Part shown: piece after piece, positions 28,362 to 36,989 of the stretch | Position numbering within the stretch: position 1 is the first letter of the stretch | Layout: every line of letters begins with the position of its first letter | Assembly: GCA_036490515.1 (NCBI GenBank) | Contig: DASXDU010000033.1 | Span: 222,575-286,574 of the forward strand | DNA length: 64,000 nt | DNA from: Palsa-1150 sp036490515 | Lineage (GTDB): Bacteria > Myxococcota_A > Polyangia > Polyangiales > Polyangiaceae | Direction: 5' to 3' | Made by a program: the position numbers and the translations under genes | The notes under the pieces: generated by a model | Database searches by the model: none | What the model was told of the DNA's origin: nothing | The model's input: the letters and a program-made list of their open reading frames with translations, nothing else

Positions 28362-29900
28362 GTGACCACGGGCGCGTTCCTTCGCGGTCGCGATCTCTCG
28401 GGGGACCTCTCGCTCGAGGTGGACGCGGTGGTCGTCGGCACGGGCGCGGGCGGGTCGGTCGCGCTCCGCGAGCTCGCGCGCGCCGGGCTCGATGCGGTCG
28501 CCTTCGAGGAAGGGGCCTGGTCGACGTCGAAGGACTTCGACCAGCGCGAGGACCGCATGCTGCCGCTCCTCTTCCAGGACATGGGCGGGCGCTCGACCGA
28601 GGACATGGGCATCCGCGTCCTCCAGGGGCGCGGCGTCGGCGGGAGCACCGTCCACAACACGAACCTCTGCAAGCGCACGCCGCCCGCGATCCTCGAGCTC
28701 TGGGCCAGGAAGTACGGCGTGACGGGCGCGTCGGCCGCCGACATGGCGCCGGCGTTCGAGGCGATCGAGCGCGATCTCTCGGTGACCGAGATGACCGCGG
28801 CGATGCGCAACGCGAACAACGAGGTGCTCCGCAAGGGCTGCGAGGCGCTCGGATGGAAGGGCGCGCCCCTCAAGCACAACCGCGTCGGCTGCCAGCAGAG
28901 CGGCTTCTGCGAGCTCGGGTGCTCGTACGACGCGAAGCAGAACGCGCTCAAGGTGGTGCTCCCGCAGGCGGTCGCCGCGGGAGCACGCGTGTACGCGGAC
29001 GTCGAGGTGACGGGGATCGACCACGACGGCGCGTCGGTGCAGGGCATCCGCGGCGTCGTTCGCGGGCCGGACGGCGCGGTGCGCGCGACGGTGAAGGCGA
29101 GGGCGCGCGTCGTCGTCCTCGGGGCGAGCGCGGTAGGGAGCGCGGCGCTTGCCCGACGGAGCGGCGTGCCGGATCCGTTCGGGCAGCTCGGCAAGGGGCT
29201 GCGCCTCCACCCGGGCGGCGTGGTCGCGGGGCGCTTCGAGAAGACCATCGAGGGCTGGCACGGCATCCCGCAGAGCTACGAGTGCACCGAGCACCTGTCG
29301 TTCGAGGAGGGAAGCGACAGGCGCGTCTGGATCGTGCCGGCGTTCGCGCACCCGATCGGCGCGGCGTCGTCGATGCCGGGCTTCGGTGCGGCGCACATGG
29401 CGGCGATGCGCGCGTACCCGAACCTCGCCGTCCTGACCGCGATGGTGCACGACGAGACGCGCGGCGAGGTGCTCGCGGCCGACGACGGTCGGCCCATCAT
29501 CAAGTACGTGATGTCCGACGCCGACCGTGTGCAGCTCGCGAAGGGCCTCGCGGCGTGCGCGCGCCTCTTGCTCGCTGCGGGAGCACGCGAGGTGACGATC
29601 CCGGCGATCCCGCCGCGGAAGGTGACGTCGGTCGCGGAGCTCGAGGCGCTGGACTTCTCGTTCGTGCGGCCGCACGCCGTGCCGCTGACGGCGGTGCACC
29701 CGATGGGGTCGATGCGGCTCGGCGACGATCCGAAGGCGAGCGTCGTGACGTCGATGGGGGAGCACCACCAGCTGAAGGGGCTCTTCGTGTCGGACGGTTC
29801 GCTCTTTCCGACGAGCCTCGGGGGGCCGCCGCAGATCAGCATCTACGCGTTCGCGCTGCACCTCGCGCCGCACGCGGTGGCGCGCGCGAAGAAGACGTGA
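28362..29900 (+). CDS. GMC-family oxidoreductase
   Basis: 512 residues, GTG start. FAD-binding 'VDAVVVGTGAGGSVALREL' near 20-40, 'GRGVGGSTVHNTNLC' (about 87-100), and the C-terminal 'HPMGSMRLGDDPKASV' and 'GLFVSDGSLFPTSLGGPPQ' blocks of glucose-methanol-choline oxidoreductases are all present. The catalytic His pair is probably in 'AVHPMGSM' and the later block. It has no export signal of its own and is likely exported with the TAT-tagged small subunit encoded just upstream. No cytochrome subunit gene is adjacent, so the electron acceptor is unknown. Confidence 0.9.
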   Translation: MTTGAFLRGRDLSGDLSLEVDAVVVGTGAGGSVALRELARAGLDAVAFEEGAWSTSKDFDQREDRMLPLLFQDMGGRSTEDMGIRVLQGRGVGGSTVHNTNLCKRTPPAILELWARKYGVTGASAADMAPAFEAIERDLSVTEMTAAMRNANNEVLRKGCEALGWKGAPLKHNRVGCQQSGFCELGCSYDAKQNALKVVLPQAVAAGARVYADVEVTGIDHDGASVQGIRGVVRGPDGAVRATVKARARVVVLGASAVGSAALARRSGVPDPFGQLGKGLRLHPGGVVAGRFEKTIEGWHGIPQSYECTEHLSFEEGSDRRVWIVPAFAHPIGAASSMPGFGAAHMAAMRAYPNLAVLTAMVHDETRGEVLAADDGRPIIKYVMSDADRVQLAKGLAACARLLLAAGAREVTIPAIPPRKVTSVAELEALDFSFVRPHAVPLTAVHPMGSMRLGDDPKASVVTSMGEHHQLKGLFVSDGSLFPTSLGGPPQISIYAFALHLAPHAVARAKKT

Positions 29901-29956
29901 GGACGCGAAGAAGACGTGAGGAGAGGAGAGCCGCACGGGCGCGGAGCCGCAACGGC

Positions 29957-30856
29957 TCACCCCTGCGCGGGGACGAACCTCTGCGCGCCGAGCCACGAGG
30001 CGCCCTCCGCGAGGCCGGGCTCGAGGTAGCGCAGGCGCGCGACGCCGATGCGGTCGGAGGGGGGTAGGCCGAGGCGCTTCAGGGCGGCGGCCGCGGCGCA
30101 GGCCTGGCCCGACTCGCAGAACGCGGCCCATCCCCAGGGAACGAGCGAGTCGGCGGAGGCTCCGAGGTCGTACCGATCCGCCGTGACGCGCGAGTCTTCC
30201 TCGAGAGCCGCGTCGACCAGCGCGGACATGGCGCGATCGACGCGCGGTTCGTCGCGCGCCGCGACGGCCGTCGCGAGAGCGACCCAGGCCTCGCCCCAAC
30301 GTCCTTCGTCCTCGCTCGGGACGCGCTCGTGCTTCGGATGCTTGCCGAGGATGCGCCAGAGCGTGTCCGCGGCGACGTCGAGCTTCTCCTCCGTGCCGTC
30401 GATGGCGTCGACGAACTCCCACTCGCCCGCGACCGCCCCGAGCGTGACGGCCTCGGACCAGTCGCCGAGGAGTCGCGCGCCGACCGCCCGCAGCGCGAAC
30501 CACCGTCGCCACGCGGGATGCGGCGCTCCCGCGGCGTAGAGGATGCTCCCGACGCCGAAGAGCGTCGTCCGCGTAAGGCCGAGGAAATACGACGGCATCA
30601 TGCGCCGCGCGACCATCTCACCCTGGAAGTGCCGAAGCCGCGCGCGGAGCTCGTCGAGCGCCGCGGAGGCGGGGACGGTCGTCGCACGCCGCGGCGGTCC
30701 CGCGGGCACGGTGAGGCCGTCGAGCTCCTCGAAGCAGGCGTGGGTCAGGCGGACGTAGGGATCGTGCGCCGGGCCGATGTGGCCGATGGGGCCGGGGGGC
30801 ATGGGGTTCGCTCCACGCTTTCGAATATGCGCGAATCGATAGCGTGATTGCGCCAT
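29957..30856 (-). CDS. Hypothetical helical protein
   Basis: 299 residues. Start ATG 30856 is preceded at good distance by AAAGGAG, a strong ribosome site; a weaker alternative is 30802. The chain is mostly amphipathic helix without signal or membrane segment: 'LDELRARLRHFQGEMVARRM', 'TLFGVGSILYAAG', 'DEGRWGEAWVALATAVAARDE'. Repeated small helix pairs of TPR-like spacing are suggested in the C-terminal half. No family was recognised with confidence. It is convergent with the GMC gene and is followed on the other strand by a decayed lipoprotein gene. Confidence 0.65.
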   Translation of the reverse strand: MAQSRYRFAHIRKRGANPMPPGPIGHIGPAHDPYVRLTHACFEELDGLTVPAGPPRRATTVPASAALDELRARLRHFQGEMVARRMMPSYFLGLTRTTLFGVGSILYAAGAPHPAWRRWFALRAVGARLLGDWSEAVTLGAVAGEWEFVDAIDGTEEKLDVAADTLWRILGKHPKHERVPSEDEGRWGEAWVALATAVAARDEPRVDRAMSALVDAALEEDSRVTADRYDLGASADSLVPWGWAAFCESGQACAAAAALKRLGLPPSDRIGVARLRYLEPGLAEGASWLGAQRFVPAQG

Positions 30857-31055
30857 CGGCGCGCTCCTTTCTGGTTCGATGGCTGGCTGGCTGCGGCGCG
30901 ATGTGGACGGCTTCACGCATTGCGAAGGAACGTGCGCAGGGTCCCGCCGCCTCGGTGCCTGTGGCCTCGGCTTGACGGTGCGCGCGGGCGGGGCGGGATC
31001 TCGCGTCGTAGGGCTCCGGCACCTCGCTTGCTCGCAGTCGCGCCGGAGGTCGTTC

Positions 31056-31363
31056 ATGTCCCATCGAATCTTCGGAGCGCTCGCGTGGGTGCCCGTCGTC
31101 GTCCTCGGCTGTTCGCAGGGCGGCGAGAACCAGTGCCTCGTCGGCAAGGCCGCCGAGGACGGGCGCTGCATCGTCACCGTCGCCGACGATCAGTTCTTGC
31201 CCGTTGCCGTGACCTCGTGAAGGTCGCCACCGGAGGCGGCCCCGCGGAGACCCTCGCTCGAGGGCAGGGCGGGACTGCATCGATCGCCGTGGGCACGTCG
31301 GGCGTCGTCCTCGCGGTGCCCCGTCTCGCGACCGGGACGGTCGTGCAGGTCGAACCGAAGTGA
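31056..31363 (+). pseudogene. Decayed beta-propeller lipoprotein gene
   Basis: The first part (31056-31220) encodes a lipoprotein start with 'PVVVLGCSQGGENQCLVG' and then stops. Immediately downstream, in another frame and with no start of its own, lies 'VKVATGGGPAETLARGQGG' and 'SIAVGTSGVVLAVPRLATG', the repeat pattern of YVTN/NHL-type propeller lipoproteins common in myxobacteria. The two pieces read as the beginning and end of a much longer gene after an internal deletion that broke the frame near 31200. A sequencing error cannot restore normal length, because most repeats are missing. The leftover first part could still be made as a 54-residue peptide. Confidence 0.65.
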
Positions 31364-31406
31364 TGCACGTCCGGGTGAGCCGGCTCCGCGCGGCCTTCGC
31401 GGTTCC

Positions 31407-31440
31407 TTGACGTATCGTGAGCGTGAGTTACGATATATCG
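31407..31440 (+). promoter_or_regulatory. Sigma-70-type promoter and PadR operator candidate
   Basis: TTGACG (31407-31412), a 16-base spacer and TACGAT (31429-31434) resemble -35 and -10 boxes. Overlapping is a dyad TATCGT...ACGATA (about 31413-31436) and the palindrome CGATATATCG (31431-31440). This AT-rich patch stands out in the surrounding GC-rich DNA. The dyad over the promoter suits autorepression by the PadR protein encoded at 31445. The predicted start of transcription lies only a few bases before the ATG, so the message may be nearly leaderless. Confidence 0.6.
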
Positions 31441-31444
31441 CGTA

Positions 31445-31969
31445 ATGACACGACACCAACATGAGTCCCGGCGCCCGCGACCCGGTCGCCCGAGCCGCGG
31501 ACACCACCACGAAGACCACCACCGCAGCGGGAGGATGCGCCACGGCGACGTCCGCATCGCGCTGCTCATCGCGCTGTCCGAGGGACCGGCGCACGGCTAC
31601 GAGCTCGGCCAGCGCCTCTTGCGCGCGAGCAACGGCGCCTGGCAGCCGAGCCCCGGCTCCATCTACCCGACGCTTCAGAGCCTCGCGGACGAAGACCTGG
31701 TCAGCTCGGAGGAGCAAGGCCAGAAGCGCATCTACACGCTCACGCGGAGCGGCGCGGCCTTGCTGAAGGAGCGCACCACGCGCGGCGAGGCTCCGCCCTG
31801 GCAAGACGCCGAAGAGGGCGGGTCCGGTGAGCTGCGCGAAGCGGTCGACGGACTGAAGCTCGCGGCGAGGCAGGTCGCCACCGCCGGCACCGCAGATCAG
31901 CGCGATCGAGCGGTCGCGATCGTCGTCGACGCCCGTCGTCGCCTCTACGAGCTTCTGGCGAAGGGCTGA
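31445..31969 (+). CDS. PadR-family transcriptional regulator
   Basis: 174 residues. An N-terminal His/Arg-rich extension ('RGHHHEDHHRSGRM') precedes the winged-helix domain at 33-105: 'VRIALLIALSEGPAHGYELGQRL', 'WQPSPGSIYPTLQSLADEDLVSSEEQ' (in part) and 'RIYTLTRSGAALL' are typical of PadR. A C-terminal helix (about 125-172) would mediate dimerisation. The gene is followed by a major-facilitator transporter 3 bases later, so PadR probably represses the operon and responds to a transported compound. The operator candidate is described separately. The His-rich tail might bind metal, which is speculative. Confidence 0.9.
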   Translation: MTRHQHESRRPRPGRPSRGHHHEDHHRSGRMRHGDVRIALLIALSEGPAHGYELGQRLLRASNGAWQPSPGSIYPTLQSLADEDLVSSEEQGQKRIYTLTRSGAALLKERTTRGEAPPWQDAEEGGSGELREAVDGLKLAARQVATAGTADQRDRAVAIVVDARRRLYELLAKG

Positions 31970-31972
31970 AGC

Positions 31973-33259
31973 ATGACCACCGGCATCGAGACCGGCGCGC
32001 CGCGACCCCGGGCCTTCGGCGCGCTGTCCGTCCGCGGTTACCGCGCCTACTTGCTCACCTTCATGCTCACCATGATGGCCGACAACGTCGAGCACGTCAT
32101 AAGCTACTGGGTCATCTTCCAGAAGTTCCACTCTCCGGCGCTCGGCGGCTTCGCCGTCGTCTCGCACTGGCTTCCGTACCTCCTCTTCTCCGTCGGCGTC
32201 GGCGCGCTCAACGACCGGTTCGACTCGCGCCGGCTCATCCAGGCCGGCGCCGTGCTCTTCATCGTTGCCTCGGCGGGGTGGGGTTACTTCTTCGCCACCG
32301 GCACGCTGCAGATGTGGCACGCCATGCTGCTGCTCGTCATCCACGGGTGCGCGGGCGTGCTCTGGATGACGTCCAGCCAGGTGCTGCTCTTCGACGTCGT
32401 CGGCCCCGCCGGCCTCCCGAGCGCCGTTCGCCTCGCCGCGACCGGTCGCTACCTCGCCGTGCTCGTCGGCCCCGGCGTGGGCAGCATCATCATGCTCACG
32501 CTCGGCACGACGCACGGCATCTTTCTGAACACGGTCTTCTACCTGCCGCTCGTCGTGTGGCTCGTCGGAGCCCCGTACGGCCGCCACTTCCGGGGCGACA
32601 GGCCGCCGCCGAAGCGGGCCGTCCGTGGCCTCGCCGACATCGTGCAGACGGCGCGCGAGGTCCGCCGCATCCCCGTGCTCGGCGCGATGATCCTCCTCGC
32701 GGGAGCCGCGTCCTTCTGGGTCGGCAACAGCTACCAGGCGCAGATGCCGAACTTCGCCCACGACCTCGGCCACGGGGACCCGGGCACGGCGTACTCGATG
32801 CTGCTCGCAGCCGACGCCACCGGCGCGCTGCTCGCAGGGATCCTCCTCGAGAGCCGCGGAGGCATCTTCGCGATGCGCCCGCTCTCTGCGGTTTTGCTCG
32901 CCATGGCATGGGCGTGCGCGCTCTGCGCCTTCGCGCTGATGCGCTCGTACCCGCTGGGCCTCCTGTTTCTGTTCCTCGCAGGCTTTCTCGAGCTGTCGTT
33001 CAACAGCACGACGCAGACGCTCGTACAGATGAACGCGCCGGACGCGAACCGTGGCCGCGTGCTCGGGCTCTACAACATGGCGGCGGCCGGGCTGCGCACG
33101 TTCAGCGGGATCACCGTCGGCCTCGTCGGCAGCCTCGTGACCGTGCACGTCTCGCTCGCGTGCGCAGCGGGGGCATTCGTAGTGACCGGCGCCGTCTTGC
33201 TGAGGCGTGTTCGAAGGCCTGCCGTGCCGGGGCGGGCGCAGGTCGAGGCTGGCCCGTAG
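31973..33259 (+). CDS. Major facilitator superfamily transporter
   Basis: 428 residues, 12 hydrophobic segments, the typical MFS layout. An early motif after helix 2 reads 'GALNDRFDSRRLIQAGAVL', a form of the G-x-x-x-D-R-x-x-R-R loop signature. Family resemblance is to EntS-type (MFS_3) exporters. Its position in a two-gene operon with a PadR regulator indicates efflux of a toxic or signalling compound rather than uptake; the substrate is unknown. Starts 3 bases after the padR stop, so translation is coupled. Confidence 0.88.
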   Translation: MTTGIETGAPRPRAFGALSVRGYRAYLLTFMLTMMADNVEHVISYWVIFQKFHSPALGGFAVVSHWLPYLLFSVGVGALNDRFDSRRLIQAGAVLFIVASAGWGYFFATGTLQMWHAMLLLVIHGCAGVLWMTSSQVLLFDVVGPAGLPSAVRLAATGRYLAVLVGPGVGSIIMLTLGTTHGIFLNTVFYLPLVVWLVGAPYGRHFRGDRPPPKRAVRGLADIVQTAREVRRIPVLGAMILLAGAASFWVGNSYQAQMPNFAHDLGHGDPGTAYSMLLAADATGALLAGILLESRGGIFAMRPLSAVLLAMAWACALCAFALMRSYPLGLLFLFLAGFLELSFNSTTQTLVQMNAPDANRGRVLGLYNMAAAGLRTFSGITVGLVGSLVTVHVSLACAAGAFVVTGAVLLRRVRRPAVPGRAQVEAGP

Positions 33260-33400
33260 GCGCGGGGAGCAGGGCCCCGGCTAGGGCGCTTGCACGCGAG
33301 CTGGCGCTCGGGACCCCTGCCACCCACCCTTCCGGCCATTCTCCCCACGCTTCGGCCGCGCCCGTTGACGACGGCTCCGGACCCGGGCCAGCCTGCGCGC

Positions 33401-35443
33401 ATGAAGCGAAACGCCCTGCCCGTCGGGCTCCTCTCCCTCCTCGCGCTCCTCACGTCGGCCGCCTGCGAGGAGGAGACCGCCCCGCCTGCCGCGCCCGTCG
33501 CCATGGCCCCCCCGCCCGCGCCGCCTCCTGCCGCGGCGCCCCCTCCTCACGTCTCGAAGACCGCCCCCAAGGCCCCCGTCGCGCTCGAGGAGTACTTCAA
33601 GACGGTGCGCGTTCGCGGCCTCTCGTTCTCGGCGGACGAGAAGCTCGTCGCGACGATGAGCGACAGGGGCGGGCGGCCGGACCTGTGGGTCGAGCCGGTC
33701 GGCGGCGGCCCCGCGAAGCAGATCACGCACGTCGAGGGGTTCATCCACTCGTTCGCGTTCTCGCCGACGCGGGACGTCCTCGCGTACGAGGCCGACAAGG
33801 GCGGCGACGAGCTGCCGCATCTCTTCCTCACGAACTCCCGGGGCGACGCGCCGAAGGACGTGGTCGCCGACCTGCCCGCGGGCCGCCGCACGTCGTTCGT
33901 CGAGTGGGCGCCCGACGGCAAGACGCTCCTCTACGTGGCGAACGGCCGCGACGAGAAGCAGATGGACCTCTACGAGTACGACCTGGCCCGCGGCAGCTCG
34001 GCGCTCCTCTGGAAGAGCGAGGGCGCCTTCGAGCTCCGCTCGGTGAGCCACGACCACCGCCGCTTCGTCGTCTCGGAGAACAAGAGCGACGCGAACAACG
34101 ACCTCTACCTCGTCGAGCGCGCGAAGCCGGCCGAGAAGAAGCTCCTCACGCAGCACGCGGGCGACGCGCTCTACGACGCGAGCTTCGCGCACGACGGGCG
34201 GTCGCTGCTCCTGACGACGGACGACAAGGGCGAGTACCGCGTGCTCTACGCGCTCGACCTCGCGAGCGGCAAGCGCACGCCGCTCCACGACGAGTCGTGG
34301 GACGTCGAGTGGGCGGCCGACTCGAACAGCGGCAGGTGGCGCTTCGTGACGGTGAACGCCGACGGGACGCCGCAGATGGCCATCACGGACGTCAAGACGG
34401 GCAAGGCGCTCGCCTTGCCGGCGCCGCCCGCAGGCCGCACGTGGGACGGCATCGACTACACGCGGTCGGGGGCGTTCGTCCTCGGCTTCTCGAAGAGCGA
34501 GCGGTACCTCGGCGTCGTCGCCCGCGGCGACACGGCGCCGGCCGTGCCCTACGTGGTGGACCTCAAGGCGGGGACGGCGATGCCCGTGGCGGATACGCTT
34601 CCGCCCGCCCTCGCGGACCACAAGATGGTGACCGCGACGGCGGTGAAGATCCCGGCGGCGGACGGCAAGACCATCCCGGCGCTCCTCTACGCGCCCGAGG
34701 GTGCGGCGGCGGGCGCGGGGCCCTTCCCCGCGGTCATCGACGTGCACGGCGGCCCGACGGGGCAGAGCCGGCGAGACTTCTCCACGATCCGGCAATACCT
34801 CGTCAGCAAGGGGTACGTCGTGCTCGTGCCGAACGTGCGCGGCTCGACGGGCTACGGCAAGACGTGGACGAAGCTCAACAACCACGACATCGGCGGCGGG
34901 CCGCTCCGCGACGTGGTCGCGTGCAAGCACTGGCTCGTCGACCAGGCGCACGTCGCGTCCGACGAGGTGGCCGTCATGGGCGGTAGCTACGGCGGGTACA
35001 TGGCGCTCGCCGCGGCGACGTTCGCGCCCGACGAGTTCGGCGCCAACGTCGACTTCTTCGGCGTGAGCGATCTCAAGACGCTCGTCGAGAGCTTCCCGGC
35101 CTACTGGGCGGCGTCGTCCGCGGAGATCTACGTCAAGTTCGGCGACCCGAAGAACCCCGCCGACGCCGCGTACCAGCACGACCAGTCGCCCATCCACTTC
35201 ATGGACCGCGTGAAGCGCCCGCTGCTCGTCGTGCAGGGCGACAAGGACGCGCGCGTGAAGAAGGACCAGTCGGACCGCATGGTCGACGGCCTGCGCGCCA
35301 TGCACGTCCCCGTTCACTACCTCGTCCTCGAGAACGAGGGCCACGGCTTCACGAAGGTCGAGAACACCCTCAAGGCCTACGCGCTGACCGACAGGTTCCT
35401 CGACCACTACCTGCTCGGGGACGACTCGGTCGCGGTGCAGTAG
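33401..35443 (+). CDS. Prolyl oligopeptidase family (S9) peptidase, lipoprotein
   Basis: 680 residues. Lipobox 'LLALLTSAACEEE' (cysteine at about 22), a short Pro/Ala linker, a seven-bladed propeller region (about 60-410) and a C-terminal alpha/beta-hydrolase domain. The triad is visible: Ser in 'VMGGSYGGYMALAAA' (about 530), Asp in 'VVQGDKDARVKKDQ' (about 620), His in 'NEGHGFTKVEN' (about 650). Family members cut short peptides, often after proline or as dipeptidyl peptidases. The protein is anchored in the envelope. It is followed by two hairpins and a convergent lipoprotein gene. Confidence 0.9.
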   Translation: MKRNALPVGLLSLLALLTSAACEEETAPPAAPVAMAPPPAPPPAAAPPPHVSKTAPKAPVALEEYFKTVRVRGLSFSADEKLVATMSDRGGRPDLWVEPVGGGPAKQITHVEGFIHSFAFSPTRDVLAYEADKGGDELPHLFLTNSRGDAPKDVVADLPAGRRTSFVEWAPDGKTLLYVANGRDEKQMDLYEYDLARGSSALLWKSEGAFELRSVSHDHRRFVVSENKSDANNDLYLVERAKPAEKKLLTQHAGDALYDASFAHDGRSLLLTTDDKGEYRVLYALDLASGKRTPLHDESWDVEWAADSNSGRWRFVTVNADGTPQMAITDVKTGKALALPAPPAGRTWDGIDYTRSGAFVLGFSKSERYLGVVARGDTAPAVPYVVDLKAGTAMPVADTLPPALADHKMVTATAVKIPAADGKTIPALLYAPEGAAAGAGPFPAVIDVHGGPTGQSRRDFSTIRQYLVSKGYVVLVPNVRGSTGYGKTWTKLNNHDIGGGPLRDVVACKHWLVDQAHVASDEVAVMGGSYGGYMALAAATFAPDEFGANVDFFGVSDLKTLVESFPAYWAASSAEIYVKFGDPKNPADAAYQHDQSPIHFMDRVKRPLLVVQGDKDARVKKDQSDRMVDGLRAMHVPVHYLVLENEGHGFTKVENTLKAYALTDRFLDHYLLGDDSVAVQ

Positions 35444-35471
35444 GGGACGACGCGAGGGCCCCGACGCGAAA

Positions 35472-35523
35472 CGCCCGACCGGCTCTCACCGATCGGGCGC
35501 GCGCGAACGCGGGGACCGCGTTC
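35472..35523 (+). terminator. Two tandem hairpins between convergent genes
   Basis: Hairpin 1 (35472-35499): CGCCCGACCGG against CCGATCGGGCG, 11 base pairs with one mismatch, loop CTCTCA. Hairpin 2 (35505-35523): a perfect 8-base stem GAACGCGG/CCGCGTTC with a 3-base loop, followed by CTTTC. The second resembles an intrinsic terminator for the peptidase gene; the first could act in either direction. Both lie between the stop codons at 35443 and 35542. Confidence 0.6.
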
Positions 35524-35541
35524 CTTTCGGGGTGTCGTCGA

Positions 35542-36762
35542 TCAGTCGCCGCCGGTGCCGGCGTCGTCACACGGGTTCGGTCCCGCCTCGACCGGACCCA
35601 GGATGTCCGCCGAGGTCGGCTGGGCGATCTCGGTCGCGTCGAAGCCGAGGCCGATCGAGATCGCGTTGCACGGCGTGCCCGCCACGTTCGAGACCGCGTT
35701 GCCGGTCGAGATGATGTCGGACGCCTGCTCGATCTGCTGCGCGATGCTCTGGAACGCGCTGCCCGAGCAGAGCGACGGCGAGATGCTGCCGGCGACGCTC
35801 TGGAGGGCGTTGACGAGGTCGGTGGTCACGAGCACGCCGGCGATCGTGCCGTTGGTGACCGAGCCGGGGCTCACGGGCTGGAACGTGATGATGGCCGATT
35901 CGACGGCCAGCGAGAGCTGCTCTCCGGCGATCGAAAGGGTCAGCGTGAGCTCGGCGGGGGTGCCGTTCACGAACGTGCCGCCGGCCTGGTACGCGCTCGG
36001 GAAGGTGATGGTCGCGGCACTCTTCGGGTCCGTTCCCGCGGGGCAGCCCGCGCTCTCGGTGCAGCCCGTCATGAGGCTCGGGAGGATCGGCCAGTGGGTC
36101 GTGGGGTCCCACGTGGGGGCCGCGCCCCCGTTCTGGGTCGTGTAGTTACCGCCCGCGAGGAGGAAGCCCGTCAGGCCGGTGGCGTTCGTCTGGTTGCCGG
36201 CCGAGTCGTCGAAGCCCGTCACGTCCATCATGACCGTGAAGCTGCCCGCCGCGATGGAGGTGTTGATCTCGTTCCCGGCGCCGGAGCCCGCGGTTGTGAG
36301 GACGATGGGGAGGATGTTCTCGCCGAACGAGTTGTCGATGCCGCCGTTGCCGTCGATCTGCGTCTCCTTCGCGGCGCCCGCGGTGAGGGAGCAGACGTCG
36401 TTCGAGCAGGCGGGAGGCGTGGTCTTGCTGTCGCAGGCCTCCTTCGTGACGAGGTTGTCGAGGTTGTAGCCGTACGCCTTCCACGCCGTGGGGCTGCCGG
36501 TGCCCGTGCGATCGGTGTCGCCGAGGTAGAGCTTGTGGACCGCGTAGTTGTGGGCCACGCCCGTCCCGCTGCCGCCGCTGGGCATGGGCGGCTGGACGAT
36601 GCAGTCGTTCGCGGCGTTCGAGCAGGTGTCCCCGCTGCTGCCGCCGCCGGTGCCGCTGCTGCCCCCGCTCGACTTGCTGCTGCAGCCGACGGCGAACACC
36701 ACCGCGCTGCCGATACAGAACAGACCAGCCCCCGCCAACGTCAGTCGCTTTGAAAGGATCAT
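35542..36762 (-). CDS. Lipoprotein with Gly/Ser linker, unknown
   Basis: 406 residues. The signal ends 'VFAVGCSSKSSGGSSGTGGG', giving a lipidated cysteine at about 27 followed by a Gly/Ser tether. The mature domain is strand-rich with no charged catalytic pattern; cysteines occur in spaced pairs ('NAANDCIVQPP', 'EACDSKTTPPACSNDVC', 'TGCTESAGC'). Segments such as 'SLAVESAIITFQPV' and 'GVLVTTDLVNALQSVAG' suggest a beta-sandwich. No family recognised. The gene is alone, with a 227-base upstream interval (36763-36989) that holds no gene and no clear promoter. Confidence 0.75.
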   Translation of the reverse strand: MILSKRLTLAGAGLFCIGSAVVFAVGCSSKSSGGSSGTGGGSSGDTCSNAANDCIVQPPMPSGGSGTGVAHNYAVHKLYLGDTDRTGTGSPTAWKAYGYNLDNLVTKEACDSKTTPPACSNDVCSLTAGAAKETQIDGNGGIDNSFGENILPIVLTTAGSGAGNEINTSIAAGSFTVMMDVTGFDDSAGNQTNATGLTGFLLAGGNYTTQNGGAAPTWDPTTHWPILPSLMTGCTESAGCPAGTDPKSAATITFPSAYQAGGTFVNGTPAELTLTLSIAGEQLSLAVESAIITFQPVSPGSVTNGTIAGVLVTTDLVNALQSVAGSISPSLCSGSAFQSIAQQIEQASDIISTGNAVSNVAGTPCNAISIGLGFDATEIAQPTSADILGPVEAGPNPCDDAGTGGD

Positions 36763-36989
36763 CCGCCGTCCTCCGTGAATTGCCGACCCACTCGCCCGAG
36801 AAAAACGACGCGCAATCTACGCGCCGCGCCATCCCGCGCGCAAGACCGTTTGCGCGGCGGATTGTGCCACGGGTGAAACTCGTTCCAATCTCGAATCTCG
36901 CTCGCCCGGGCAAAGAGACCGAAGGGAGGCACGGGGCACCGGTCATCTACGACGCAGTGCGTCTCACGGAACGTCAGCGCGTCGGCGCG

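Noticed and set aside
31056..31220. A genuine 54-residue lipoprotein
   Set aside because: The downstream out-of-frame propeller repeat without its own start is better explained as the end of a broken longer gene.
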